DNA of 64,000 nucleotides from Fischerella sp. JS2 (GCF_032393985.1 NZ_CP135918.1:2852001-2916000), one strand, 5' to 3'. Shown: positions 7,576 to 17,816, counted from the stretch's first letter. The notes: generated from the letters alone by a model not told the origin. Numbers and translations: made by a program.

Positions 7576-9204
7576 GTGGTGAACCCAGAAATACCATCTG
7601 TGCGAAAAATTGTAGCAAGTCAAATTGTGGCAGTGACGGTTTACTCTGACAAAGCTTTGGTAACAAGAAGGAGTATTGTTTCTTTAACAGGACAAGAAAA
7701 AGAATTAGTCATCACTCCACTGCCAGATATTGTCGAAACAGAGTCGGTGAGGGTTAGTGGAAAAGGAAAGGTAACAGTGCGCTTGTTGGAAGTGAAGTGC
7801 GATCGCATCTTTTCTAGCGAACCCGTAGCAGCAAAAGTTGCTCACTTGACTCAACAAATCCAACAACTAGAAGCAGAATGGCAACATCTGCAAGCACAAG
7901 TTGATGCTTTGGCATTGCAGTCGAGTTTTATTCAAGGTTTACGCCAAAAAACAGAAGAACAATTTTCGATCAGTCTGGCTCGAAAAAATCTCAATCTGAG
8001 CGAGACTTTGGATTTTGTTAACTTTCTGGGAAGTCAGTATACAGAGTATGCGATCGCCACAGCAGAATGCAAAAGCCGTCAGCAACAGTTAGACAAGCAA
8101 TTACAAGTACTCCGCCAGCAGTTACAAACAATCCAAACACCCCATCCTAAAGAAAGTTTAAGTTTGAGTGTAGGCATAGAACCTGCGGGTGCAGGAGAAT
8201 TTGAACTAGAAGTATCTTACCTAATTAGTCGTGCCAGTTGGACTCCTTTGTATGATCTACGGGTAAATAGTACCAGCAATGTTGTCAGTCTTGGCTATTT
8301 GGCAGAAGTAACTCAAAGCACAGGCGAAGATTGGTTAGGTGTCGCTCTGACTCTTTCTACAGCTAAACCAGGACTAGGTACACTGCCACCTAAACTTGAG
8401 CCTTGGTATATTGATGTACCTATTCCTAGACAGTATGGTTACGTCATGACAGCAGCACCTATGCGTGCGAGGAATCAGTTAGGTGCCGCAGAAGCAGATA
8501 CTGCAATGCCAAGTCCAGTACCAGGAAGTGGGGAAGTACAAGCAGACATAGTAGCCGAAACTGTGGTAGCAGAAGTATCTAGAGAAGGGAGTATAGTTAC
8601 TTTTAAACTGAGTAGCAACGGGAATATACCTAGTGATAGTACACCCCACAAAACTACAATCTTTAATGATGATTTTCCCTGTAGTTTTAATTACATAGCA
8701 ATGCCGCGCTTGGTGAGTTTTGCCTATCTGCAAGCAAAGGTAAAAAATAGTTCTGAAGGTGCAACTTTGTTACCTGGTAAAGCAAATATTTACCGTGAAG
8801 ATATTTTTGTAGGAACTACTCAAATCGCAAATATTGCGCCCGGACAAGAGTTTAATGTTAACTTAGGTATCGACGAAGGTTTGAAAATTGAGCGTGAGTT
8901 AGTTGAGCGGCAAGTTGATAAAAAGTTAATTGGTAGTAACCGCAGAATTACTTATGCATATCGGTTAATAATTACCAATTTACTCAACCAACCAGCAAAT
9001 CTAAAATTGACTGAACAACTACCAGTCAGCCGGAATGAACAAATAAAAGTCCGTTTAACTCGCACTCATCCCCAAATTCAATTAGGCGAAATGGGGATGT
9101 TGGAATGGGATATGATGATTTCTGCTCAGGGAAAACAGGAGATTTATTATCAGTTTATAGTTGAGCATCCACCGCAGGTAACGGTGATGGGGTTGGATGT
9201 TTAA
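7576..9204 (+). CDS. MuiA-family protein (DUF4140/DUF4139)
   Basis: A 542-aa protein of the mucoidy inhibitor MuiA family. The N-terminal DUF4140 part (about 12-110) opens with VASQIVAVTVYSDKALVTRR. A coiled-coil region rich in Q/E (about 90-205) follows, then the DUF4139 beta-rich domain (about 220-540) with WTPLYDLRV and VSLGYLAEVTQSTGEDW. Biochemical function in the family is not established. No signal peptide is seen. Start: two adjacent GTG codons at 7576 and 7579; a GGGGG run at 7562-7566 is about 9 nt ahead of the first. Confidence 0.85.
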   Translation: MVNPEIPSVRKIVASQIVAVTVYSDKALVTRRSIVSLTGQEKELVITPLPDIVETESVRVSGKGKVTVRLLEVKCDRIFSSEPVAAKVAHLTQQIQQLEAEWQHLQAQVDALALQSSFIQGLRQKTEEQFSISLARKNLNLSETLDFVNFLGSQYTEYAIATAECKSRQQQLDKQLQVLRQQLQTIQTPHPKESLSLSVGIEPAGAGEFELEVSYLISRASWTPLYDLRVNSTSNVVSLGYLAEVTQSTGEDWLGVALTLSTAKPGLGTLPPKLEPWYIDVPIPRQYGYVMTAAPMRARNQLGAAEADTAMPSPVPGSGEVQADIVAETVVAEVSREGSIVTFKLSSNGNIPSDSTPHKTTIFNDDFPCSFNYIAMPRLVSFAYLQAKVKNSSEGATLLPGKANIYREDIFVGTTQIANIAPGQEFNVNLGIDEGLKIERELVERQVDKKLIGSNRRITYAYRLIITNLLNQPANLKLTEQLPVSRNEQIKVRLTRTHPQIQLGEMGMLEWDMMISAQGKQEIYYQFIVEHPPQVTVMGLDV

Positions 9205-9230
9205 CAGTTATCAGTTATCAGTAAAATCCT

Positions 9231-9253
9231 TGGGTTTAAGTCCCCCAGCATAC
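9231..9253 (+). repeat. Dispersed element GGGTTTAAGTCCCCC, copy 1
   Basis: A 23-nt stretch beginning TGGGTTTAAGTCCCCC and ending AGCATAC. A reverse copy with one changed base is at 63116-63138 and a shorter copy at 63433-63450. It lies just after heptads of TCAGTTA. Confidence 0.7.
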
Positions 9254-9305
9254 GCCGATGATTTCTGCGGCTAGTACTGTTCACTGAGGTTAAGAAAGAA
9301 AATAA

Positions 9306-9455
9306 GTGCGTTATGCAATTGTAATTGAAAGAGCAGATGGTAATTATTCTGCCTATGTTCCAGATTTGCCTGGGTATGTAGCGACAGGTTTAACTCTTGA
9401 AGAAGTAAAGATATCAACGATCGCAACTGCCGTAACTGCTACCCTAAACTTATAG
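9306..9455 (+). pseudogene. Fragment of a HicB-family antitoxin
   Basis: Reading from GTG 9306 gives RYAIVIERADGNYSAYVPDL then PGYVATGLTLEEVK, the typical N-terminal half of small HicB-family proteins. The frame then runs into an unrelated 14-residue tail and stops at 9453-9455, giving 49 aa instead of the usual 70 or more. No hicA toxin gene is nearby. I read it as a decayed antitoxin; a short functional protein cannot be excluded. Confidence 0.5.
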
Positions 9456-9474
9456 CACCTATACACTTGCAGCC

Positions 9475-10182
9475 ATGTCTGTTGCCAAAGAGGTAGAAAC
9501 CCCAGAATTAGAAACACCAGAAGATGTTATTATATTTCCTCCTGGTGATTTAGACAGTGATGAACCGCCTTTGGAATCTGATTTACATCTGCGGCAAATA
9601 ATTCTGCTGCTTCAATGCTTAGAATTATGGTGGCGAAATCGCACCGATTTTTACTGTGCTGGAAATCTCACCGTCTACTATAGTCCCCGTCAACGCAAAT
9701 CTGAAGACTTTCGGGGACCTGATTTTTTCATGGTGCTGGGAACTGAACGCAAACCGCGTAAAAGTTGGGTCGTTTGGCAAGAAGACGGTAAATATCCAAA
9801 TTTAATTATTGAACTACTCTCAAGTTCGACAGCAGCAACCGATAAAGGTTTAAAAAAACAGATATATCAAGATATCTTTCGCACACCTGAATATTTTTGG
9901 TTTGATCCGAATAATTTAGAATTTGCTGGATTTATCTTAGTTGGTGGAACTTATCAACCCATAGAACCTAATCCTCAAGGCTGGTTGTGGAGTCAACAAC
10001 TAAATTTATTCTTGGGAGTTTATCAAGATAAATTACGCTTTTTTACAGCAGCAGGGGAATTGGTTCCCACATCAGAAGAAGTTGCTGAACAGGAAATGCG
10101 ACGTGCTGAACAGGAAAAACAAAGAAGCGATCGCCTGGCGGCAAAACTGCGAGAATTAGGTGTAGATCCAGATGCAATTTAA
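9475..10182 (+). CDS. Uma2-family (DUF820) putative PD-(D/E)XK nuclease-fold protein
   Basis: 235 aa. Recognised by the Uma2/DUF820 pattern: RGPDFFMVLG near residues 82-91, PNLIIELLS near 106-114, the IYQDIFRTPEYFWFDP segment and a C-terminal GVYQDKLRFFTAAGELV. The family is hugely expanded in cyanobacteria and is assigned to a restriction-endonuclease-like fold without a firm role. The C-terminal 40 residues are a charged, Glu/Arg-rich coiled coil often seen in this subgroup. Two further family members lie at 13081-13644 and 39293-39847. Confidence 0.85.
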   Translation: MSVAKEVETPELETPEDVIIFPPGDLDSDEPPLESDLHLRQIILLLQCLELWWRNRTDFYCAGNLTVYYSPRQRKSEDFRGPDFFMVLGTERKPRKSWVVWQEDGKYPNLIIELLSSSTAATDKGLKKQIYQDIFRTPEYFWFDPNNLEFAGFILVGGTYQPIEPNPQGWLWSQQLNLFLGVYQDKLRFFTAAGELVPTSEEVAEQEMRRAEQEKQRSDRLAAKLRELGVDPDAI

Positions 10183-10284
10183 AAAATGTTTAATAAACTT
10201 TACCCCTGTGGAATAGCAAAATCAAAGACTGAAAATGCTGAAGGGGTAAGAAGACGTTACTACTACAAAACTAATTTAAGAGCA

Positions 10285-10473
10285 TTAATCTTCTGGTAAT
10301 ATCCATTTTGGTGGTTCCATGAGTTTTTTGAGTCTTGCAGCTTCAGCAATCTCATGCATTTTGTCTAAAGAAGTCTCTTCAATAAATTTAGAAGTCTCCT
10401 CTACATAAGCTTTCTCATCTTTGACATCTTGTTTGTCGCTGGCTTGGGGATTATTTATTTTACCCTCTTCCAC
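10285..10473 (-). CDS. Small hydrophilic hypothetical protein
   Basis: 62 aa, highly charged (about one third Glu/Lys/Asp), with no membrane segment or recognised domain; it ends PPKWILPED. It is supported as a real gene by a strong AAGGAGG (forward coordinates 10479-10485) 5 nt before a GTG start at 10473, and by lying alone in an otherwise empty gap facing the Uma2 gene convergently. I do not recognise the family. Confidence 0.6.
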   Translation of the reverse strand: MEEGKINNPQASDKQDVKDEKAYVEETSKFIEETSLDKMHEIAEAARLKKLMEPPKWILPED

Positions 10474-10769
10474 GCTGACCTCCTTGATTACAGTAATGAT
10501 TGCTGCTAAGCAAAAATACTTTAGTTCTTCTCATAAATCTTAACCTTGTCACTGCTCCTAGAAACATTGACGTAACATTTCTAAAATCATGACTGAAGAA
10601 AGGCAGCTATGCTGAGGGCAGAAGTTTAATTAATATTTATACCAAGTAATTTAGTCTGGTCATTCTGACCATTTCCCTAATTTTTGACTTTCCACAAGGG
10701 GAGAAATAAACTACACAAAGTCTCTACAATCGACAATAGATTCAATCATAATTCCTGCAAAAGGCGTTG

Positions 10770-12152
10770 ATGTCGGAAATTTTTGCCACAACTGGAACCA
10801 TTGCTGCGATCGCAACTGCTATTGTTCCCCAACAAGGTAGCGTTGGCATTGTGCGCGTATCTGGTTCAGAAGCAATACCCATTGCCAAAACTCTTTTTCA
10901 TGCACCTGGACGTCAAGTTTGGGAAAGCCATCGCATCCTCTATGGTTATATTCATCATCCCCAAACACGACAACTAGTGGATGAAGCACTACTGCTGATT
11001 ATGCAAGCGCCCCGCTCTTATACCCGTGAAGATGTTGTAGAGTTTCATTGTCACGGAGGAATTATGGCAATACAGCAGGTGTTGCAACTATGCTTGGAAA
11101 ACGGTGCTAGACTAGCGCAGCCAGGAGAATTTACTTTGCGGGCGTTTTTAAATGGACGGTTAGACTTAACCCAAGCCGAAAGTATCGCTGATTTAGTCGG
11201 AGCGCGATCGCCCCAAGCTGCACAATCTGCTTTAGCAGGCTTACAAGGCAAATTAGCTCAGCCTATTCGACTATTACGGGGTCAATGTTTGGATATTTTA
11301 GCGGAAATTGAAGCGCGGATTGATTTTGAGGAAGACTTAGCTCCGTTGGACTATAAAAGTATCATATCAGAAGTTGAAAGAATTTCAGCAGAAATAGCTA
11401 AGTTACTGGCAACCGCAGAACAAGGCGAACTGTTACGCACAGGTCTAAAAGTAGCGATTGTTGGGCGTCCGAATGTCGGAAAATCAAGTTTGTTGAATGC
11501 TTGGAGTAGAAGCGATCGCGCCATAGTCACCGATTTACCTGGTACAACTCGTGATGTTGTGGAATCACAATTAGTCGTTGGTGGAATTCCTGTACAGGTC
11601 TTAGATACTGCGGGTATTCGAGTCACAGAAGACCAAGTAGAAAAAATTGGTGTTGAGCGTTCCCGCAGTGCCGCACAAGCTGCCGATTTAGTCCTGCTCA
11701 CCATTGATGCTGCCGCAGGATGGACAACAGAAGACCAAGAAATTTACGCACAGGTAAAACATCGTCCCTTGATTTTGGTGATCAACAAAATTGACCTAGC
11801 AGCAGCAGAAACAGTGGAGTATCCAAAAGAAATTAGCCAAGTTGTGAAAACAGCAGTGGCACAAAATCAAGGAATTGCAGCTCTAGAAGCAGCGATTTTA
11901 AAGCAAGTGCAAGCAGGGAAAATTCAAGCTGCTGATATGGATTTAGCAATTAACCAAAGACAAGCTGCTGCACTTGTGAAAGCAAAAACATCTTTAGAAC
12001 AAGTGCAGACAACAATTGCTCAACAATTACCTCTTGATTTTTGGACAATTGATTTACGTGGAGCAATTCACGCTCTTGGGGAAATTACAGGAGAAGAGGT
12101 AACAGAATCTGTCTTAGATAGGATTTTTAGTCGGTTTTGTATTGGTAAATAA
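10770..12152 (+). CDS. mnmE: tRNA uridine-5-carboxymethylaminomethyl modification GTPase MnmE
   Basis: 460 aa, normal for MnmE/TrmE. With MnmG it modifies U34 of certain tRNAs. The N-terminal folate-binding domain starts [22 protein letters not shown] domain is inserted in a helical domain: G1 [10 protein letters not shown]2 TTRD, G3 DTAG and G4 NKID. The C-terminal FCIGK carries the conserved catalytic cysteine. ATG 10770 fits the family start ([16 protein letters not shown]); a TTG one codon earlier is possible. AAGG at 10761-10764 is the likely ribosome-binding site. The gap to the minus-strand gene before it (10474-10769) shows no other gene. Confidence 0.97.
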   Translation: MSEIFATTGTIAAIATAIVPQQGSVGIVRVSGSEAIPIAKTLFHAPGRQVWESHRILYGYIHHPQTRQLVDEALLLIMQAPRSYTREDVVEFHCHGGIMAIQQVLQLCLENGARLAQPGEFTLRAFLNGRLDLTQAESIADLVGARSPQAAQSALAGLQGKLAQPIRLLRGQCLDILAEIEARIDFEEDLAPLDYKSIISEVERISAEIAKLLATAEQGELLRTGLKVAIVGRPNVGKSSLLNAWSRSDRAIVTDLPGTTRDVVESQLVVGGIPVQVLDTAGIRVTEDQVEKIGVERSRSAAQAADLVLLTIDAAAGWTTEDQEIYAQVKHRPLILVINKIDLAAAETVEYPKEISQVVKTAVAQNQGIAALEAAILKQVQAGKIQAADMDLAINQRQAAALVKAKTSLEQVQTTIAQQLPLDFWTIDLRGAIHALGEITGEEVTESVLDRIFSRFCIGK

Positions 12153-12214
12153 TAAATTTGTCATTGGTCATTTGTCCATTGTCAATGGTTAAGAGTTAAC
12201 TGCTAACTACTAAT

Positions 12215-12244
12215 GTACAGACGCGAGGAACATCGCGTCTCTAC
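12215..12244 (+). repeat. Hairpin repeat (AGACGCGA / TCGCGTCT), copy 1
   Basis: An 8-bp perfect stem, AGACGCGA and TCGCGTCT, around a GGAACA loop, flanked by GTAC and CTAC and nested between CTAACTACTAA heptads. The exact reverse complement of the 30-nt unit occurs at 32549-32578, with similar flanks. It lies between mnmE and the ABC gene and could act as a terminator for mnmE. Confidence 0.8.
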
Positions 12245-12266
12245 CCACTAACTACCAACAACTAAA

Positions 12267-12986
12267 ATGTCACAAGCTGTAGTGGTTCAAGACTTAGTGT
12301 ATGCGTATTCTACCCGTGAACCAGTTTTACGAGAAATTTCCTTTACCTTAAATGCAGGCGATCGCGTTGCACTCATGGGACCGACTGGTTCGGGTAAAAG
12401 TACTCTGCTTGAGAACCTGATCGGCTTAAAAGAACCCCAAGCTGGGAAAGTTTGGATTAATAATATTCCCCTAGAACCCAAAACCTTAACCCAGGTACGT
12501 CGTCAAATTGGTTTTGGTTTTCAAGATGCTAACGACCAGCTATTTATGCCCACTATTCTTGAAGATATCACCTTTGGGCCGCGTAATTATGGTGTCTCAC
12601 CAGCGATCGCCATTGATAAAGCTAGAAATTTATTAGCTGATTTTGGTTTAGAAGCTTACGCCAACCGTTCTGCTCATGAACTGTCTGGAGGACAAAGACG
12701 CCTTGCTGCCTTAGCTGCAATTTTAGCATTGGAACCAGATATTTTGATTTTGGACGAACCAACCAATGGTCTTGATCCTGCATGGCGGCGTCACTTTGCT
12801 CAAATGTTATTAAAATGGCAAGGTAAAGTCATGTTAATCGCCTCCCACGATTTGCACTGGTTAGGGAAAGTTACTCAACGTGCTTTAGTACTTTCTGGAG
12901 GACGTATTCATATAGATAGTGACATTCAGTCCTTATTACAAGAAGCTGACACCTTGGAAAGGTTAGGTTTACCAGTAGATTGGTAA
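12267..12986 (+). CDS. ECF/CbiO-type ABC transporter ATPase
   Basis: 239 aa, a single ABC ATPase domain: Walker A GPTGSGKST (residues 38-46), Q-loop GFGFQDANDQLF, signature LSGGQRR (near 138), Walker B ILILDEPTNGLD and H-loop ASHDLHW. The Q-loop and early TFGPRNYG region fit the CbiO/EcfA group that powers uptake of cobalt, nickel or vitamins. No transmembrane or substrate-binding partner is adjacent, so the substrate is not deducible. It starts at ATG 12267 directly after a heptad repeat run, without a clear Shine-Dalgarno. Confidence 0.87.
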   Translation: MSQAVVVQDLVYAYSTREPVLREISFTLNAGDRVALMGPTGSGKSTLLENLIGLKEPQAGKVWINNIPLEPKTLTQVRRQIGFGFQDANDQLFMPTILEDITFGPRNYGVSPAIAIDKARNLLADFGLEAYANRSAHELSGGQRRLAALAAILALEPDILILDEPTNGLDPAWRRHFAQMLLKWQGKVMLIASHDLHWLGKVTQRALVLSGGRIHIDSDIQSLLQEADTLERLGLPVDW

Positions 12987-13080
12987 ATGCTTGTTTACTC
13001 GCGCTGTCTCGCCACCACACTGCCTCCCCTACTTAATATTTACTCCATAATTTAAGATACAACAGACAGTGGAGGTGGTC

Positions 13081-13644
13081 ATGACTGTGCAGTTATTACG
13101 ACGAAAATTCACAGTTGAGCAATATCATAAGATGATTGAGTCGGGGATTCTCACAGAGGATGACCGAGTGGAATTGATCCGGGGAGAGATTATTGAAATA
13201 TCACCTATTGAGGCAAAACATGCTGCTTGTGTGAATCGACTTGTAAATTTGTTGGTGCAATTACTCGGAAAACGCATTATACTTGCTTCTCAAAATCCAG
13301 TTGCATTGAACAATAATTCAGAACCTCAGCCAGATGTAGCATTGCTCAAACCCCGTGAAGATTTTTATGAAACCGCACACCCCCAACCCCAGGATATTTT
13401 TTTACTAATTGAAGTAGCTGATTCGTCTCTACACTATGACCGGGAAGAGAAAATTCCTTTATATGCAGAAGCAAACATTATTGAAGTTTGGTTAGTAGAT
13501 ATTAACGAGCAAATTGTCGAAGTTTATCGAGAACTAACAGCCGCAGGATATCAGCTGATGCAAAAGTTCACTCTTCGTCAAACTTTATCAATTCAAGCCT
13601 TCCCCGACATAAACATCACCGTCAACGAAATCTTTGGCAGATAA
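13081..13644 (+). CDS. Uma2-family (DUF820) putative nuclease-fold protein
   Basis: 187 aa from ATG 13081, which has GGAGG at 13071-13075; an in-frame GTG at 13069 overlaps that site and is rejected. Family features: FTVEQYHKMIESGIL, then DDRVELIRGEI, EPQPDVALLKP (catalytic-like Asp), DIFLLIEVADSS and KIPLYAEANIIEVWLVD. It keeps the acidic and Glu-Val residues expected of a PD-(D/E)XK core. Function unknown; probably monocistronic. Confidence 0.87.
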   Translation: MTVQLLRRKFTVEQYHKMIESGILTEDDRVELIRGEIIEISPIEAKHAACVNRLVNLLVQLLGKRIILASQNPVALNNNSEPQPDVALLKPREDFYETAHPQPQDIFLLIEVADSSLHYDREEKIPLYAEANIIEVWLVDINEQIVEVYRELTAAGYQLMQKFTLRQTLSIQAFPDINITVNEIFGR

Positions 13645-14427
<783 letters not shown>

Positions 14428-14498
14428 AATCACTGAATCTGTAGTTAGTATTAGTTACGATTAATTGAATTTCATTATGTAAATTGGCTCAGGTGTAA

Positions 14499-14978
14499 AT
14501 GTCTGTCGGGTGTCGTAAAAATAATATTATTATTCCTGTGGGTGTCAGCTTAACTTTACTACTGGTTGGTTGTGATTACAGCAAAGCCTCCCAATGTCAG
14601 CGACTAATCAAGACTGTGAATGAGGGAAATTCTTTATTAGAGATAAATAAAGGTACTCAGGTTGCAACAAGCTTGAAACTGGCTAAGGATTTGCAAACAG
14701 CCACCGAAAAAATTGAGCAACTAAATTTACAAGACCCCAAACTGAAAGACTTCCAGACTCGGTTTGTCAAAGTATTTACAACACTCAGTCAAAATATCAA
14801 CAAAGCAGGTAAAGCACTTAATACTGCCAAACTAGCAAAAGCTTCAACATCTGGTAGACAACAAATACAAACAGCGAGAAGTGAAATTGACAATGCACTG
14901 AAAGCAGCTGAGATTGCTGCTAAACAATCAGATGTGCTAGCGACACAAGTAAATAAATATTGTAGTCAACCAGAATAA
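14499..14978 (+). CDS. Putative lipoprotein, hypothetical
   Basis: 159 aa. An N-terminal hydrophobic segment ends in a lipobox-like LLVGC at about residues 21-25, so the mature protein is probably lipid-anchored. The rest is alpha-helical and hydrophilic with repeated Ala/Lys/Gln heptads, ending NKYCSQPE; C33 and the C-terminal cysteine could pair. A conserved cyanobacterial hypothetical in my reading; no function can be assigned. The next gene also encodes a lipoprotein. Confidence 0.7.
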   Translation: MSVGCRKNNIIIPVGVSLTLLLVGCDYSKASQCQRLIKTVNEGNSLLEINKGTQVATSLKLAKDLQTATEKIEQLNLQDPKLKDFQTRFVKVFTTLSQNINKAGKALNTAKLAKASTSGRQQIQTARSEIDNALKAAEIAAKQSDVLATQVNKYCSQPE

Positions 14979-15064
14979 CATCTACTTGTAGACTGGGGAC
15001 ATCACTTGAGTGTGGAGTATACATTTGTAGGTGTTGGGCTGTATTTAAATTTGGAATTACTGTG

Positions 15065-16396
15065 ATGAATTCTTCTAGGAGTTTCCTACTGCTAGTTTTA
15101 CTACTAACTACAGCAGTAGCCTGCGATCAAAAGACTCGTGCTTCTTTGGATACTTCCACACCAGTAGCACAGAATTCTCCACAGTCTCAAAATATCGTCC
15201 GCACTGAACCACTTTCACCTCAACCCATCCGGATTAATCTTAAAGATTTACCAGAACCCTTTGCGACTGAAAGCGCCTCGAAATCACCTCAAGTAGTCTC
15301 AATTCCAGCTAATCCGACACTGCGGGTTCCACCTGGCTTTACAGTTAATGTGTTTGCGGAAGGTTTAGATGCACCTCGTTGGTTAGCATTAACTCCCAGT
15401 GGTGATGTGCTGGTAACTGAAACCAGACAAAACCGCATTCGCTTGCTACGTGATACCAACGGTGATGGTGTAGCTGATGTAAAAAAGACCTTTGCCACTG
15501 CTAACAACGGGTTGAATATTCCCTTTGGCATGACTTTTGCAGGCAATTATTTCTTTTTAGGTAATACCAATGCTGTATTGCGGTTTCCCTACACCAAAGG
15601 TCAGCAACAACTAAATGGTACTGGTCAAAATATAGCTGAACTTCCTGGTGGTGGCTATAATCAGCACTGGACACGCAACGTGATCGCCTCTTTTGATGGT
15701 AAGAAACTATACGTTTCTATTGGTTCCCGTTCTAACGTGGATGAAGAACCCCTACCACGGGCTTCTGTACAGGTCATGAATTTGGATGGTTCCAATCAGC
15801 AGACTTTTGCTTATGGTTTGCGTAACCCAGTTGGTTTGGATTTTCACCCCGTTACCAAACAACTTTATACTACCGTCAACGAACGAGATGGTATCGGTGA
15901 TGACTTAGTACCAGATTACCTGACACGCATTCAACAGGGACAATTCTACGGCTGGCCTTATGCCTACTTAACGCCGAACAACATCGACCCGCGTCAAGCA
16001 AATAATGGTAAAAGTAAACGCCCTGATTTAGTACAGCGTACCAGTACGCCAGATGTGCTGTTCCAAGCTCATTCGGCTGCCTTGGGTTTGCAATTTTACG
16101 ACGGGCAAACTTTTCCTGAAAAATACCGCAATGGTGCTTTTGTTGCGTTTCGTGGTTCTTGGAATCGCGATCGCGGCACTGGTTATAAAGTTGTTTTTGT
16201 TCCCTTTGATACTCAAGGACAACCGCAAGGATACTATGAAGACTTCCTGACTGGATTTTTATTAGACCCAACTGTCCCAACAACTTGGGGGCGTCCTGTC
16301 GGTTTGCTGACTTTACCCGATGGTAGTCTCATTTTTACAGAAGAAGCCAACAATCGGATCTACCGAATTCAGTACCAAGGTAATGCTGAAGGATGA
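15065..16396 (+). CDS. PQQ-type sugar/sorbosone dehydrogenase-like beta-propeller lipoprotein
   Basis: 443 aa. The signal peptide ends in a lipobox (TTAVAC, Cys near 20). A proline-rich linker (to about 90) leads to a six-bladed beta-propeller of the glucose/sorbosone dehydrogenase family: PPGFTVNVFAEGLDAPRWLA, then GDVLVTETRQNRIRLL, DTNGDGVAD (calcium-like loop), GLRNPVGLDFHP, HSAALGLQFYDG and FRGSWNRDRGTGYKV. Probably acts in the periplasm or at the membrane; PQQ use is inferred from the family. ATG 15065 is preferred over the GTG one codon upstream. Confidence 0.86.
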   Translation: MNSSRSFLLLVLLLTTAVACDQKTRASLDTSTPVAQNSPQSQNIVRTEPLSPQPIRINLKDLPEPFATESASKSPQVVSIPANPTLRVPPGFTVNVFAEGLDAPRWLALTPSGDVLVTETRQNRIRLLRDTNGDGVADVKKTFATANNGLNIPFGMTFAGNYFFLGNTNAVLRFPYTKGQQQLNGTGQNIAELPGGGYNQHWTRNVIASFDGKKLYVSIGSRSNVDEEPLPRASVQVMNLDGSNQQTFAYGLRNPVGLDFHPVTKQLYTTVNERDGIGDDLVPDYLTRIQQGQFYGWPYAYLTPNNIDPRQANNGKSKRPDLVQRTSTPDVLFQAHSAALGLQFYDGQTFPEKYRNGAFVAFRGSWNRDRGTGYKVVFVPFDTQGQPQGYYEDFLTGFLLDPTVPTTWGRPVGLLTLPDGSLIFTEEANNRIYRIQYQGNAEG

Positions 16397-16452
16397 AGTA
16401 TGAAGGCTCAAACAATCACACTTTATACTTCATACTTCACACTTTATACTTT

Positions 16453-17211
16453 TTAAAACCATCCCTCTTGTTCTAGGGTTTCAATCAACTGTAATCCTCG
16501 CGGATCGCCTACTCCTAAAAGCGCTGCTTTGGAATCTTCCCGGACTCCCAAATCTTTGTCTTCGGCGAAAGCTTGAATTAAGGCATCAATGGCAGTGGCA
16601 TAGACAATATTAGAAGGTAGTTCGCGACATAACTGTCCGATCGCCCAAGCACTGTTACTCCGTACTGGTGCTACAGGATCTTGTACCAAAGCTTCGATTA
16701 ATGGTGGTATTGCCCCAACCACAGCTTCATAACCAATTTGTGCCATCTGGGCCAAAGAACTAGCAGCCCATAATCTGACTGCGGAAATATCAGTTCTCAG
16801 GGCATTTGCTAGGGGTGCTAAACAACGGCGATCGTGGCAGTTACCCAAAGCCCAAACAACGCCTTTGCGTACATATCCATTCCAATCTCGCCCCAACTGA
16901 TTAATCAAAGGTTCGACAGCGTCGGGACTAGGGTTGCGTCCGAGTCCATAGGCAGCGCTGACCCGTACTAGGGGACAAGTATCAGTGAGCAAACTTATCA
17001 AATGGGGAGTGGCACGTGCATCTTCGATGTCACAGAAAACACGTGCTGCCAGCATTCTTTGCTGCGGCTGGGGATGCTCTAGTAGTGGTAGCATTTCCTC
17101 TGGATCGGGTTTTGGCACTTCTGACTCTGCGGTCAGGGGCTCCATTTTATCTAGAGGACTTTCTAGCTCCACTTCAACATCAAGTAGGCTGAGGTCGTCT
17201 TCGTCATACAT
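16453..17211 (-). CDS. HEAT-repeat protein (PBS-lyase-like repeats)
   Basis: 252 aa. An acidic N-terminus (DEDDLSLLDVEVELE) precedes about five HEAT/PBS-lyase-type repeats from residue 45 on: LAARVFCDIEDARATPHLIS, VRVSAAYGLGRNPSPDAVEP, VRKGVVWALGNCHDRRCLAP, VRLWAASSLAQMAQIGYEA and VRSNSAWAIGQL. Such proteins include phycobilin lyases and scaffolds, but this one lacks CpcE/F context, so a lyase role is not claimed. It is convergent with the sugar dehydrogenase gene, across a short TATACTTCATACTTCACAC repeat. Confidence 0.83.
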   Translation of the reverse strand: MYDEDDLSLLDVEVELESPLDKMEPLTAESEVPKPDPEEMLPLLEHPQPQQRMLAARVFCDIEDARATPHLISLLTDTCPLVRVSAAYGLGRNPSPDAVEPLINQLGRDWNGYVRKGVVWALGNCHDRRCLAPLANALRTDISAVRLWAASSLAQMAQIGYEAVVGAIPPLIEALVQDPVAPVRSNSAWAIGQLCRELPSNIVYATAIDALIQAFAEDKDLGVREDSKAALLGVGDPRGLQLIETLEQEGWF

Positions 17212-17288
17212 ACATCAAAAGTACCATTCCCTACTAGCACTTACCAATTAATTCAACATTTAAAATTGAAAGTTCAAAAAAATTAGAA

Positions 17289-17789
17289 TTATAAAAGTTT
17301 CTTCAACCACAAAGACTGAGTTTGATAACCCAAGCGACTATAAAGATTTAATGCAGCTTGGTTAGATTGAAACACCTGCAACCCCATTTGTTGATCGCCT
17401 CTGTTTGTTGCCCAATCTTCTGCATATTGCATCAAAGCTGTAGCAATACCCCGTCGCCGATGTTTTGGTACAACATACAGTAAAAAGATGTGAGCATGGC
17501 GATCGCCTGTAAGTTGGTCAATAGCGTTTCCCATCCACAGACAGGCTATTGGATCATGGAGAGGTGGGGTGGTAGGGTGATGGGGTGATGGGGTGAAGTC
17601 TTTGTGCCCATGTTCTTCTACCCACCACAAAGGGGTTTGGCTAGAGAAGTATTGTTCTACTGTTTGTGCGAGATGGGAAAAATTTCCATCAGGAAACATT
17701 TCTTGGTAAGTCAATTGCATAAACTTAACAAGCAATGCCCGATCTAGACTGGAGCCATACCGAATACAGTAACCTGGTAGCAGTTCCAC
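17289..17789 (-). CDS. GNAT N-acetyltransferase with a repeat-derived insert
   Basis: 166 aa. The acetyl-CoA site is visible as VVPKHRRRGIATALMQYAED (about 107-126), followed by GLQVFQSNQAALNLYSRLGY, the standard GNAT C-terminal pattern. Start is GTG at 17789. Residues about 60-79 (HGHKDFTPSPHHPTTPPLHD) are low-complexity and encoded by GGTGATGGG heptads, so they look like a repeat expansion in a surface loop. Substrate unknown. Confidence 0.85.
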   Translation of the reverse strand: MELLPGYCIRYGSSLDRALLVKFMQLTYQEMFPDGNFSHLAQTVEQYFSSQTPLWWVEEHGHKDFTPSPHHPTTPPLHDPIACLWMGNAIDQLTGDRHAHIFLLYVVPKHRRRGIATALMQYAEDWATNRGDQQMGLQVFQSNQAALNLYSRLGYQTQSLWLKKLL

Positions 17790-17816
17790 AACTCATCCGA
17801 TTTTGGATTTTGGATT

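Noticed and set aside
15876-16283. 135-codon minus-strand frame inside the sugar dehydrogenase gene
   Set aside because: Lies fully opposite a well-supported beta-propeller gene and has no family resemblance.
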